A stretch of 64,000 bases of DNA, from the NCBI GenBank assembly GCA_913019905.1, contig CAJVZD010000009.1, positions 88,696 to 152,695 on the forward strand. The letters are read 5' to 3'. Below the pieces are notes generated by a model. The model saw nothing but the letters and a program-made list of their open reading frames with translations. It did not search any database and had not been told where the DNA came from. Origin of the DNA: an uncultured Cellvibrionales bacterium. GTDB lineage: Bacteria > Pseudomonadota > Gammaproteobacteria > Pseudomonadales > Dasaniaceae. This document shows, one piece after another, positions 7,638 through 16,378 of this stretch; position 1 is the stretch's first letter; every line of letters starts with the position of its first letter. The position numbers and the translations under genes are program-made.

Positions 7638-9389
7638 TTGTCCTCCTCCATAAAAAAAATCCAACGAAGATCGAAAATAGATTTAGATGACTGCCATTTT
7701 AGTAATAAATACCCTCCGATATTACAGCATATCTTTGCTAGTCGTGGCGCACTTAGTGACCAGGATACAGTTACCGATCTCGATCGTTTACTGAACCCTA
7801 ATTCTTTGAAAGGCCTCGATGGCGCTTTATCATTAATCGTAGAGGCATTGGAAGAGGAGCAAAAAATTCTTATTGTTGGTGACTTTGATGCAGATGGAGC
7901 AACCAGCAGCGCTTTAGCAATCTTGGCACTACGGGCAATGGGTGCAAAAGATGTCGATTTTCTGGTACCCAATCGCTTCGAATACGGATACGGCCTAACG
8001 CCAAAAATTGTCGAGGTTGCCAAAGGTCTGAATCCAAATTTAATCATCACCGTAGACAATGGAATATCGAGTGTCGATGGCGTTTTGGCGGCTAATGCAG
8101 CAGGTATCAAGGTTTTGGTGACCGATCACCATTTACCGGGTAAACAACTTCCAGAAGCGGCGGCCATCGTTAATCCCAATCAACCTGGTTGTCAGTTTCC
8201 CAGCAAAAACCTGGCAGGCGTTGGCGTCATATTCTACGTGATGTCAGCCCTTAGGAGTCGGTTAAAATCTTGCGATTGGTTTAGCCAGCGTAATTTAGAA
8301 GAACCTCGGATGGCTGATTATCTGGATCTGGTTGCGCTTGGAACGGTTGCAGATGTTGTCCCTTTGGATATGAACAATCGAATTTTGGTCGCTCAAGGAC
8401 TAAGACGTATTAGAGCCGGCCGAACGAGACCTGCGATTCGGGCTCTGCTGGATGTTTCTCGGCGCAACATAAGTAGAATAGTTAGTTCCGACTTGGGCTT
8501 TGCTATTGGTCCACGCTTAAATGCTGTGGGTCGACTGGATGACATGAGCCTGGGCATTCGATGCTTGATTTCTGATGACGAATATCTAACACAAGAAATT
8601 GCATCTCAAATGGACGACCTTAATCAGGATAGAAAAGCGATTGAATCAGGGATGCAACAGGAAGCATTAAGCAGTTTGAAATCTATCAATATTAAGGAGG
8701 GGGAATTACCCTACGGCTTGTGTCTCTATGATCCCGATTGGCACCAGGGTGTTATTGGTATTCTGGCATCGCGTATTAAGGACCAGTATCATCGTCCTGT
8801 TATCGCTTTTGCAAACGAAGATTCTAATAAATCAATAAAGGGGTCCGCACGATCCATTCCAGGCTTCCATATTCGCGATGCGCTGGATTCCATCGCGTCA
8901 AAATATCCCCATGTACTGAGTAAGTTTGGGGGGCATGCGATGGCGGCTGGAATGAGCCTCGAGAAAGAGCATTATGAAACCTTTTCCTCAGCATTCGATG
9001 AGGAGGTTAAACGACAGTTGTCGGAGGGCGATTTACAGGCGGTGTTGCATAGTGACGGAGAGTTGAGCGAGCAGGATTTTAACCTGCAAATAGCGACAGA
9101 GTTACGAGAAGCAGGGCCTTGGGGGCAACATTTTCCAGAGCCGGCCTTTGATGGAGAGTTTATTGTCGTTACACAGCGCATAGTCGGACAGAAGCATTTA
9201 AAATTGGTCCTGGCGACTGATATATCTGGAAAGAATACAGTCGACGCTATAGCCTTTAATATTGATCCTGTGATTTGGCCGAACGAACGTGCGGAAAAGA
9301 TAAGAGCGGTTTTTAAACTCGATGTAAATGAATATCGAGGAAAAGAATCCTTGCAGCTAATGATCGAGTACATGGAAATAATTCAATAG
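7638..9389 (+). CDS. recJ: Single-stranded-DNA-specific exonuclease RecJ
   Basis: RecJ degrades single-stranded DNA 5' to 3' in recombination and mismatch repair. The 583-residue protein shows the DHH-family motifs in order: DFDADGATS (82-90), TVDNGISS, VTDHHLPG, ALGTVADVVPLD and GPRLNAVGRLDD, then the DHHA1 motif FGGHAMAAG and the OB-like C-terminal region. No ATG is available; TTG at 7638 gives an N-terminus that aligns with E. coli RecJ. An in-frame GTG at 7587 with a good GAGGAG site is cut off by TAA after five codons. It lies downstream of thrC, as in Pseudomonas. Confidence 0.95.
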   Translation: MSSSIKKIQRRSKIDLDDCHFSNKYPPILQHIFASRGALSDQDTVTDLDRLLNPNSLKGLDGALSLIVEALEEEQKILIVGDFDADGATSSALAILALRAMGAKDVDFLVPNRFEYGYGLTPKIVEVAKGLNPNLIITVDNGISSVDGVLAANAAGIKVLVTDHHLPGKQLPEAAAIVNPNQPGCQFPSKNLAGVGVIFYVMSALRSRLKSCDWFSQRNLEEPRMADYLDLVALGTVADVVPLDMNNRILVAQGLRRIRAGRTRPAIRALLDVSRRNISRIVSSDLGFAIGPRLNAVGRLDDMSLGIRCLISDDEYLTQEIASQMDDLNQDRKAIESGMQQEALSSLKSINIKEGELPYGLCLYDPDWHQGVIGILASRIKDQYHRPVIAFANEDSNKSIKGSARSIPGFHIRDALDSIASKYPHVLSKFGGHAMAAGMSLEKEHYETFSSAFDEEVKRQLSEGDLQAVLHSDGELSEQDFNLQIATELREAGPWGQHFPEPAFDGEFIVVTQRIVGQKHLKLVLATDISGKNTVDAIAFNIDPVIWPNERAEKIRAVFKLDVNEYRGKESLQLMIEYMEIIQ

Positions 9390-9508
9390 CATCGTTGTTC
9401 CTGTCATTGTTTTCCGATAGTTAGATGTTGCTAGTCTGCAGGACACCATTTTTCTACAGTAATAGCCATCGCCCATCATATGTTATCTTCCAACGTCAAA
9501 GTTGTTGG

Positions 9509-9537
9509 GAAAATTTGTCATTGAAATGCGGTATAAT
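9509..9537 (+). promoter_or_regulatory. Possible sigma-70 promoter of aroA
   Basis: A perfect TATAAT at 9532-9537 lies about 120 bases before aroA, in the spacer after recJ. No good -35 hexamer sits at 16-18 bases; GAAAAT (9509) is the best spaced. The call rests on the -10 and the position. Confidence 0.45.
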
Positions 9538-9658
9538 GCCGCGGAATGTTTAACAGCCTTTAATTCAGCTACCTCTAAAAGTGTGACCGGGCGGGCAACA
9601 GTTGCCTAAACGCGAAATTGACTATTGTGTTCGTTCACATACAAAACGGAAAAGATTT

Positions 9659-10948
9659 ATGGAAAGTCTCATTTTGAAACCCATTAAAAAAATCGATGGG
9701 GAAATTCATTTGCCGGGGTCGAAAAGTGTTTCCAATAGGGCGTTGCTGCTCGCCGCGCTCGCCGAAGGAACGACAGAAATCACTAATTTACTGGATAGCG
9801 ATGATATTCGGCATATGTTGACTGCGCTTGCACAACTCGGCGTAGATTATAAGTTAACAGACAATAATACCCGCTGCGTCGTTAATGGCTTGGGTGGTGC
9901 TTTCTCTAGCGAACAAGCGATGACTTTGTTTCTTGGGAATGCCGGTACCGCCATGCGACCTTTGTGCGCAGCGTTGGCAGCGAGTCAGGGCGAGTTCGTA
10001 ATAACGGGCGAGCCGCGGATGGAAGAACGCCCCATAGGCGCCTTAATAGATGCCTTGCGCGAGGCCGGTGCAGAAATCAACTACCAAAAGACTGAGGGAT
10101 ATCCTCCCTTGAAGATTGTGGGTAGGGGCTTAAAAGGCGGCAAAGTTACCATCAATGGGGAAATATCCAGCCAATTTTTAACGGCTTTTCTACTCACTGC
10201 GCCCCTAGCGGCACAAGATACGGAAATTACTATTGAAGGCGAATTGGTTTCAAAGCCGTATATTGATATTACTCTCAATCTTATGAGCCAGTTTGGTATT
10301 ACTGTTGAAAACAATAACTATCAGACGTTTCGGGTTTCTGGAAATTCGTCCTATGTATCGCCGGGGAAAGTATTGGTTGAGGGCGATGCGTCCTCAGCTT
10401 CCTATTTTTTAGCTGCGGGTGCTATTAAGGGCGGAACGATCAAAGTCTCGGGCATCGGCAAGAAGAGCATACAGGGTGATATTCGTTTTGCAGAAGTGTT
10501 AGAGGCTATGGGGGCTTCCATTGATTGGGGAGAGGACTATATCGAAGCATCCTATGGCGGCGAGCTCAATGGAATTGATATGGATATGAATCATATTCCC
10601 GACGCAGCAATGACTATAGCTACAACCGCATTGTACGCGCGAGGAAAAACTACGATTCGTAACATATATAATTGGCGGGTAAAGGAATGTGACCGTTTAG
10701 CGGCAATGGCGACAGAGTTGCGCAAGATTGGCGCAGAGGTTGTCGAGGGAAGAGATTTCATAGAAATATCACCCCCAGAGGTTTTTAGGGAGGCGGCCAT
10801 TGATACTTATGATGATCACCGTATGGCCATGTGTTTTTCCCTAGTCGCTCTAAGCGATAAAGCGGTCACAATCAATGATCCTGGTTGTACGGCTAAAACG
10901 TTTCCGGATTACTTCGAAAAGCTAGCATCCGTCAGTCTTCGCGGTTAG
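9659..10948 (+). CDS. aroA: 3-phosphoshikimate 1-carboxyvinyltransferase (EPSP synthase)
   Basis: AroA joins shikimate-3-phosphate and phosphoenolpyruvate in the chorismate pathway. The 429-residue protein matches class I (E. coli-type) enzymes: [20 protein letters not shown] at the start, [47 protein letters not shown] and the final [12 protein letters not shown] and [14 protein letters not shown] use ATG 9659 (CGGA at 9647-9650 is well placed) rather than the frame opening at 9602, because E. coli AroA begins at the same residue. It stands alone, not fused to prephenate dehydrogenase as in Pseudomonas. Confidence 0.96.
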   Translation: MESLILKPIKKIDGEIHLPGSKSVSNRALLLAALAEGTTEITNLLDSDDIRHMLTALAQLGVDYKLTDNNTRCVVNGLGGAFSSEQAMTLFLGNAGTAMRPLCAALAASQGEFVITGEPRMEERPIGALIDALREAGAEINYQKTEGYPPLKIVGRGLKGGKVTINGEISSQFLTAFLLTAPLAAQDTEITIEGELVSKPYIDITLNLMSQFGITVENNNYQTFRVSGNSSYVSPGKVLVEGDASSASYFLAAGAIKGGTIKVSGIGKKSIQGDIRFAEVLEAMGASIDWGEDYIEASYGGELNGIDMDMNHIPDAAMTIATTALYARGKTTIRNIYNWRVKECDRLAAMATELRKIGAEVVEGRDFIEISPPEVFREAAIDTYDDHRMAMCFSLVALSDKAVTINDPGCTAKTFPDYFEKLASVSLRG

Positions 10949-10994
10949 TTCATTTTTCGGCTGAGGCATAAGTCTTATCGGGAGGGTCTTGGTA

Positions 10995-11076
10995 ACACTG
11001 TCCCGTGCTAGGAAACTGTTCCTCACTAAGACACCTTTCCTGACTAAAAAACTGTACCTGATTAAAACACGGTTCC
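10995..11076. repeat. Degenerate tandem repeat, about 18-19-bp period, upstream of the LanC-like gene
   Basis: Four related segments of the form ACTGTtCCTgAcTAaga follow each other between aroA and the LanC-like gene. Similarity between units is partial, so unit borders are approximate. Confidence 0.55.
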
Positions 11077-11134
11077 AGAATACACCGTATTTTATGGCCC
11101 TGCGAACCGTGGGGGAAATCCTCGGATAAGTCTC

Positions 11135-11163
11135 TTTTGAAAACCTGCCTTTTGCCATATACT
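11135..11163 (+). promoter_or_regulatory. Possible promoter of the LanC-like gene
   Basis: TATACT at 11158-11163 resembles a -10 box, about 30 bases before the ATG. TTTTGA or TTGAAA at 11135-11142 could be the -35 with 15-17 bases between. The -10 is better than the -35. Confidence 0.4.
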
Positions 11164-11191
11164 GTGAAAAAAAGATTCCAGGAAGGTCCCC

Positions 11192-12511
11192 ATGATGACG
11201 CATCAACAAGCGATCGATAGCGCAATATCCGCCGCAGCGTGGATCAACCAGTTTCAGCAGAGGACTGAGCACGGTCTTTGTTGGAGCCGAACTCCAGAAA
11301 AACCAAAAGGTGTACGGCGCGATCTTTATCACGGGTCTGCGGGAATCGCGCTGTTCATGACGGAGCACTATCTGGCGACGGGAGATGTCTCTTACCGAGA
11401 TACGGCAAGGGCTGCCGGAGCCGATATTGATTTCTATTTACGCTCCAAGGATTTTTTGTCCTGTGCAATGTTAACAGGCTGGCCCGGTTATGCTTTTGCG
11501 CTCAATGAAATATCCAAACACTGTGATGTCCCTGAACTTCGCGATGCGGCTATCTATTGTCTGGATAAACTTCGTGCCCAAGCTACAACAGTGGGTAGCG
11601 GTATTGGGTTTATCGAGGAAATGCCTTTTTCCGACATTACTGGTTTTTCCGGAAAACGAGAGATCTTTGATACCTCGGTCGGAGCCGCCGGTGCCGCTTT
11701 AGTCTTAATATACGCACATGAAGAGGGTTTACACGAGCAGGCTCTCGATTGGGCGCAATCGATTTGCGATCGTTTGTTAGATGTGGCGACGAAAGTAGAA
11801 GGGGGGCTGACATGGGGGCTCATGAGTGATTGTCCTTTTCCGTTTGAGGCGCCAAATTTTGCGCACGGCGGCGCTGGCGTGGGTTACTTGATGGCGCGCC
11901 TTTATCAACATATCCCTGAGGAAAAATACCTTTCTGCTGCAACTCAAGCTGCAGCTTATCTCCAAACGATTGCGAGTCCAGTAGGAACGGGACACTTGGT
12001 ACGCCACACGATGGCACGAGATGGAGAAGGGCGGTTCTATCTCGGACAATGTCATGGACCACCAGGTACTGCCCGTTTGTTTCGTTTGCTGAGTGATATT
12101 TCGGGCGAGCAAGAATGGAACCAGTGGGGCCAAGGTTTAACTGACGGACTTATTGCAACTAAGGCGCCCGAGGAGCGGGGAGACGGGCTTTGGAATAACG
12201 TTTCTCAGTGTTGTTGTGACGCGGGAATCGGCGACCACGCCCTGTTTCTATATCGTGATACACAAAATGAAAAATACCTGGACCTCGCTTTGCGGACAGG
12301 CACTGAAATAATCCGTCGCAGTGAAAAAGACGATGTAACGTCTAATCTATATTGGCCGCAAGCTGAGCATCGTGCGAGGCCGGACTTCGTCGAAAATCAA
12401 ACCGGCTATATGCAGGGTGCCGCCGGTGTAGGTAGCTTTTTACTTCATTTAGCGACCGTTGAAAAAGGGGATCCTGTCAAAATTATCTTTCCTGATGCGC
12501 CCCTCATATAG
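11192..12511 (+). CDS. Free-standing LanC-like (lanthionine synthetase C family) protein
   Basis: The 439-residue protein has the repeated GxG/HG helical-barrel pattern of the LanC family: LYHGSAGIAL (45-54), VGAAGAALVL (163-172), FAHGGAGVGYL (223-233), GQCHGPPGTARL (285-296), QCCCDAGIGDHAL (339-351) and GYMQGAAGVGSFLLHL (405-420). In true LanC cyclases zinc is held by one Cys plus a Cys-His pair. Here C287 is kept, but the second site reads C340-C-C-D343, so the His is replaced by Cys or Asp. A good GGAAGG site precedes ATG 11192. No precursor peptide, dehydratase or LanM is nearby, so cyclase activity is doubtful; a glutathione adduct or other LanCL-like role is possible. Its convergent neighbour is an O-methyltransferase. 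Confidence 0.8.
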   Translation: MMTHQQAIDSAISAAAWINQFQQRTEHGLCWSRTPEKPKGVRRDLYHGSAGIALFMTEHYLATGDVSYRDTARAAGADIDFYLRSKDFLSCAMLTGWPGYAFALNEISKHCDVPELRDAAIYCLDKLRAQATTVGSGIGFIEEMPFSDITGFSGKREIFDTSVGAAGAALVLIYAHEEGLHEQALDWAQSICDRLLDVATKVEGGLTWGLMSDCPFPFEAPNFAHGGAGVGYLMARLYQHIPEEKYLSAATQAAAYLQTIASPVGTGHLVRHTMARDGEGRFYLGQCHGPPGTARLFRLLSDISGEQEWNQWGQGLTDGLIATKAPEERGDGLWNNVSQCCCDAGIGDHALFLYRDTQNEKYLDLALRTGTEIIRRSEKDDVTSNLYWPQAEHRARPDFVENQTGYMQGAAGVGSFLLHLATVEKGDPVKIIFPDAPLI

Positions 12512-12558
12512 CTTTCTAAAGTTAATTGGGATTCTACGGGTCGGAGGAAAATTGACTG

Positions 12559-12590
12559 AAAAACCACAGGGTCCTTTTTGACCGTGTGGG
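12559..12590 (-). terminator. Rho-independent terminator of the O-methyltransferase gene
   Basis: CCACAGGGTC (12564-12573) and GACCGTGTGG (12580-12589) form a 10-bp stem with one mismatch and a 6-base loop. On the minus strand the stem is followed by five T. It lies just past the methyltransferase stop and may also slow transcripts from the LanC-like gene. Confidence 0.75.
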
Positions 12591-12595
12591 TTCCC

Positions 12596-13717
12596 CTATT
12601 CACGAACTTGTAACACAATAAATTTGGCGAAGGTCGTGGCGTCGACAAGTTCTACTAGAGAAAACCCTGCTTCTTCAAAAAGTGAATTCCACTCCGTCAG
12701 TGTTCTCTCTCGTCCCTGGCAACCGATCAGCATTTGCATGTCAAAAGACGCAACATTCTTCTCTATGCCCACTTCTTCTGCAACCGCATCTGCGATTACC
12801 AATGTCGCTTTGATCCCGTTCATGGCAATTTTAATATTATGAAGTACCTTAAGGCATGCATTGTCATCAAGGGCATGAAAAACCGCCACGCACAGGAAAA
12901 GGTCTTGGTCGGACACGGCGTCTGGAATCTTTTCAAGAATATCGCCACCGAGAAAGTCAATTCGCTCCAAAACTTGAGGTGAAATTATGCCGGCCCAAAA
13001 TTTTTCAGCATTATCAATTATCGAGGGGCGGTCCATAACTAATGCGCTCATTTCGGGATTGGCAGCAAGTATCGACAATGACTTGCTGCCCTTTGATCCG
13101 CCGAGATCGACTATTCTGTTGAACCGTGACCAGTTAAAGTCATTCAGAAAGGTATTTTCAGTTAGTGCTTCTACCGTGTCCATTGCCTCGGAAAACAAGG
13201 AGTCAAATGCTTTGTTTTCATTCATATAATCGAAAAGACCGGTCCCGTGAGTTTGCTCAAAAGGCGTGTCACCGGACTTAATGCAATCCTCCAAGGGTTC
13301 GAGCCAGGGTTTTACCATTTCTGGTGAATTGTGCATCAGTATCATTGCCCGTACGTTTTGACTGTTGTCTTTCCGTAGATAGTTGGACATTTTTGTATTT
13401 TTGAAAACACGGTGTGAAATTTCTTTAAATACGCCGATCGAAGCTAACATTCGCATTAAGCGATAACAGTGATCTTCATGAAGTTGTAATTCTTGAGCGA
13501 TAGTTACTGTGTTTTTTGTATCATTTTTTAGTACGTCAGCGATCTCTAGTTTTGTTCCCACATACAGCGCGCGAGATTGCCAGAACACAGATCCCATTTG
13601 CATAAGCGCAAATGGTGCAGGCGTTACCTTGCGAGGTAGTGCGCTTATCCAGGAGGAGATTTTCATTAACCACTTAAAACGCCGGTTGCGGAATCTATTC
13701 ATTTGATAGGAATTCAT
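12596..13717 (-). CDS. SAM-dependent O-methyltransferase (acetylserotonin/CrtF-like family)
   Basis: The 373-residue protein has the two-domain layout of small-molecule O-methyltransferases. An N-terminal winged-helix dimerisation domain (VTIAQELQLHEDHCYRLMRMLASIGVF) precedes a Rossmann SAM domain with motif I RIVDLGGSKG, an acidic VMDRPSI strand, GGDILEKIP and the FHALDDNACLKVLHN region. The substrate cannot be read from sequence; phenolic or indolic metabolites are typical. I start at ATG 13717, which has GAGG at the correct distance, rather than GTG 13729. It is codirectional with the upstream TetR gene (264-base gap) and convergent with the LanC-like gene. Confidence 0.82.
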   Translation of the reverse strand: MNSYQMNRFRNRRFKWLMKISSWISALPRKVTPAPFALMQMGSVFWQSRALYVGTKLEIADVLKNDTKNTVTIAQELQLHEDHCYRLMRMLASIGVFKEISHRVFKNTKMSNYLRKDNSQNVRAMILMHNSPEMVKPWLEPLEDCIKSGDTPFEQTHGTGLFDYMNENKAFDSLFSEAMDTVEALTENTFLNDFNWSRFNRIVDLGGSKGSKSLSILAANPEMSALVMDRPSIIDNAEKFWAGIISPQVLERIDFLGGDILEKIPDAVSDQDLFLCVAVFHALDDNACLKVLHNIKIAMNGIKATLVIADAVAEEVGIEKNVASFDMQMLIGCQGRERTLTEWNSLFEEAGFSLVELVDATTFAKFIVLQVRE

Positions 13718-13862
13718 ATTGTGCCTCACGCTGCAATTACTTTTTTTAATAGAGTTGTCTGCGTCTTTAGGTAGTTAGGGTTTTCTGCCTAACAATTATG
13801 GGTAGCATTTTTTCGAAAGGGGCTGGTCTGGCCGCACTTGTTCAGCTGTACCTGTTCAGCCA

Positions 13863-13908
13863 CACCTCGCCGGCCGCACCTCGCCGGCCGCACCTCGCCG
13901 GCCGCACC
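13863..13908. repeat. Perfect GC-rich 14-bp tandem repeat between tetR and the methyltransferase gene
   Basis: CACCTCGCCGGCCG is present three times without error (13863, 13877, 13891), followed by the first four bases of a fourth copy. The unit contains the self-complementary CCGGCCGG when joined. It contrasts with the surrounding AT-richer DNA and lies in the leader of the methyltransferase gene. Confidence 0.9.
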
Positions 13909-13981
13909 ATTTCACGTGTCCGATGAAATGCTTTTAGGTTTCCGGTTTAGAAAATGCACGTCATAACATTAAGAGAATTAA

Positions 13982-14593
13982 CTACGGAATTAGACATTTT
14001 GATAAAAGCTGGCCGTTAAAATCTGCCAGACGGTTCAAGAAGTCTTCGTCGATTTCGTTTTCCAACTGCTCTTCAAAAATATTTTTTGCAAGCATGGGCA
14101 TCATCGCGAGACTGACGAGGGAAATCCGTAAAACATCAGGGTCGAGTGGCAGTGAAGTATTACCTTGCACTTTCAGGTCTTTGACCATTGCGTTGGCGCG
14201 GGTACGGCCGCGCTCTAAAAGTTGAAAGATAAATCGCTTTCCCGGTCCCTGGTTTAACGCCAGAACTTTTAGAATCAGGGCGGGAAACTGTGGATTGGAG
14301 GTCATTGTACGGTAGTAAGTTTTGAAAAAATCTGCGATGCCTTCGCTCGAGGACATTGAAATACTGTCGATGGAGTTGATCATCGGTAACAGAGTACGTC
14401 TTATCATTTCCTCGTATAAACCTTCTTTATTACCGAAGTAATATCGAATCATTGAGATATTGGCGTTGGCTTCGGCGGCGATTTTTCGTGTGGTTACACG
14501 GTGGTAGTCGTCGTTGAGGAAAAAGTGCATCGCAGCTTTGATCAGCCGTTCTTGTATCGAAGTATCTTCATTCGAAATGTCATCGTTAGCCAT
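13982..14593 (-). CDS. TetR-family transcriptional regulator
   Basis: The 203-residue protein has an N-terminal TetR helix-turn-helix (IQERLIKAAMHFFLNDD, then TTRKIAAEANANISMIRYYFGNKEGLY at about 35-61) and a variable all-helical ligand domain. The RYYFGNKEGL stretch is the classic end of the recognition helix. GAGG at correct spacing supports ATG 14593. By position it may repress itself and the downstream methyltransferase. The ligand is unknown. An inverted repeat upstream (14674-14701) is a candidate operator. Confidence 0.92.
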   Translation of the reverse strand: MANDDISNEDTSIQERLIKAAMHFFLNDDYHRVTTRKIAAEANANISMIRYYFGNKEGLYEEMIRRTLLPMINSIDSISMSSSEGIADFFKTYYRTMTSNPQFPALILKVLALNQGPGKRFIFQLLERGRTRANAMVKDLKVQGNTSLPLDPDVLRISLVSLAMMPMLAKNIFEEQLENEIDEDFLNRLADFNGQLLSKCLIP

Positions 14594-14673
14594 AAAGACC
14601 TCATTGTTTTAAACTTTTTTGCCTTGTGTTTATCAGTATCCTAGCATCAGATGGATTGGATTCTCCACCTAAA

Positions 14674-14701
14674 CAATCAATCAATATCCGGTGTTTGATT
14701 G
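14674..14701. promoter_or_regulatory. Candidate TetR operator (inverted repeat)
   Basis: CAATCAA (14674-14680) and TTGATTG (14695-14701) are exact inverted arms 14 bases apart, about 80 bases upstream of the tetR start. The size (28 bp) and place fit an autoregulatory TetR site; the assignment is inference. Confidence 0.4.
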
Positions 14702-14840
14702 ACTGTCAGTGTGTCGTCTATCAGGGCAGAAATTTCAGACTATTATTTGCAAGGCGGAAGTGTCTTTGCGTGCGTTGAAGATAAGAGTCTCAAGCTGAGT
14801 CTGTTTTACGGGATTGTTCAGGGAAGACGATTTTTAGACA

Positions 14841-14870
14841 AAAAAAAGCCGCTGACAAGGCAGCGGCTTT
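14841..14870 (-). terminator. Rho-independent terminator of mdh
   Basis: AAAGCCGCTG (14845-14854), loop ACAAGG and CAGCGGCTTT (14861-14870) form a 10-bp stem. On the minus strand it is followed by a seven-T run, about 35 bases beyond the mdh stop. Confidence 0.9.
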
Positions 14871-14881
14871 AAGTATTTACT

Positions 14882-14917
14882 GACAAATGTTATGTCAACA
14901 AATGCTATGGCAGCAAA
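14882..14917. repeat. 15-bp tandem repeat across the mdh stop codon
   Basis: Two units GACAAATGTTATGTC and AACAAATGCTATGGC, then the start of a third (AGCAAATGTG), follow at an exact 15-base period. The mdh stop (CTA on this strand, 14905-14907) lies inside the array, so the repeat reaches from the 3' spacer into the last codons. Confidence 0.7.
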
Positions 14918-15885
14918 TGTGCCACTGCATCGCGCTCTTCGGTTAATTCAGTTTCGGTCGCTTTCATTTTCACACTGCTGAAGTCGTTGACGGGCAAGCC
15001 TTGAACAATCGTCCACTCGCCATTGTCGCAGCGACAAGGAAATGAGTAGATAAGTCCTTCCGTAATACCGTAAGATCCATCGGAGTATACACCCATGCTT
15101 ACCCAGTCGTCGCCGTCTGTTCCTAGGGCCCAGCTGCGCACGTGGTCGACAGCTGCATTAGCCGCTGAAGCCGCAGAAGAAGCGCCGCGGGCTTTGATGA
15201 TCGCCGCACCACGTTGTTGAACGGTGGGGATGAAATCATTTTCATACCATTCCTGACTAACCTGATCGATGGCTGCAGAACCGGAAACTTTAGTATTATA
15301 CAAGTCGGGGAATTGAGTGGCAGAATGATTTCCCCACACCACCATTTTAGTGACGTCCGTTACCGCTTTACCGGCTTTTTGCGCAATCTGTGTTTTTGCT
15401 CTGTTGTGATCAAGACGCATCATCGCTGTGAAGTTACGTGGATTGATACTCGGGGCATTACGCTGTGTAATAAGAGCGTTGGTATTTGCAGGATTGCCAA
15501 CAACAAGTACTTTTATATCTTTGCTGGCGTTTTCATCAATGGCTTTACCCTGTACGGAGAAAATCGCCGCATTGGCTTCTAACAAATCTTTTCTTTCCAT
15601 GCCTGGACCACGTGGCCGAGCACCCACTAATAAGGCATAGTCGCTATCCTTAAAACCAACATTGGGGTCGTCTGTGCAGACCACACCTGCGAGTAGTGGA
15701 AATGCACAATCGTCCAATTCCATCTTAACGCCTTCAAGGGCTTCCATTGCCGGTGTAATGTCGAGCAATTGTAAAATAACAGGCTGATCGTCGCCCAGCA
15801 TGGCGCCGGAGGCAATGCGGAATAACAGTGCATAGCCTATTTGGCCAGCTGCACCAGTAACGGTAACGCGTACGGGTTGTTTCAT
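14905..15885 (-). CDS. mdh: Malate dehydrogenase (NAD-dependent, cytosolic type)
   Basis: This enzyme interconverts malate and oxaloacetate in the TCA cycle. The 326-residue protein has the NAD-binding [21 protein letters not shown], the substrate arginine loop [37 protein letters not shown] and the catalytic [13 protein letters not shown]. It belongs to the cytosolic-type family used by many non-enteric proteobacteria, not to the E. coli Mdh group. It forms a single-gene unit with its own strong terminator; no other TCA gene adjoins it. Confidence 0.97.
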   Translation of the reverse strand: MKQPVRVTVTGAAGQIGYALLFRIASGAMLGDDQPVILQLLDITPAMEALEGVKMELDDCAFPLLAGVVCTDDPNVGFKDSDYALLVGARPRGPGMERKDLLEANAAIFSVQGKAIDENASKDIKVLVVGNPANTNALITQRNAPSINPRNFTAMMRLDHNRAKTQIAQKAGKAVTDVTKMVVWGNHSATQFPDLYNTKVSGSAAIDQVSQEWYENDFIPTVQQRGAAIIKARGASSAASAANAAVDHVRSWALGTDGDDWVSMGVYSDGSYGITEGLIYSFPCRCDNGEWTIVQGLPVNDFSSVKMKATETELTEERDAVAHLLP

Positions 15886-16378
15886 TGCTTTGTCCTATTT
15901 TGTTGAGCGTGCTTGTGATTCTTAGTTTAGGTCAGTTTTAGTGCTGCGGGTTCGCTCACCGATTGAGAAAAATCGGCTTCGTAAGCTAACCGTACAGCAA
16001 TATGCCTGGATTTCTTCGCCCTAAACCTGATCTCCAATAAATTGGGCGCTCATTTTATTGATTTGCCGCCTAAATTTCCACTCCTAATTGTACGCAACGC
16101 CTCTCCTAAAGCCATCCCAGCTGTTAGCTGAATGCGCTTGGTGCAGGATTAGCAATTACTATATCTGGGATATCAAGGTCGTAGGGGCATAGTAGTGGCC
16201 TCCTTCATTCTACCCAATGTAGACTCAAAGTCTGTCTTATGGGCGAATTGGCACTACAAAATACTTCGCTTCTGCAAGTCTATTCCCGTAACCCGTTAAT
16301 AAGCCCTCGGGAAGAAGGCCAACACCATGGCGATGCCGAATTTAGAACTGCCCATTGTTATCCATCAATTATTGTCCA
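15886..16378. other. Intergenic spacer between ppiC and mdh
   Basis: In this 493-base stretch I see no convincing gene, promoter or terminator on either strand. Near the ppiC end, CCATCAATTATTGT and CCATCAATTGTTAT form another short imperfect direct repeat (about 16361-16389, reaching into the ppiC 3' end). The mdh promoter must lie at the left side but is not recognisable. Confidence 0.5.

Noticed and set aside
11192..13717. Complete lanthipeptide biosynthesis cluster
   Set aside because: Only a LanC-like protein is present; no precursor, LanB/LanM, protease or transporter gene is seen within the window.
13863..13908. CRISPR array
   Set aside because: The three 14-bp units are in direct contact with no spacers, and no cas gene is present.
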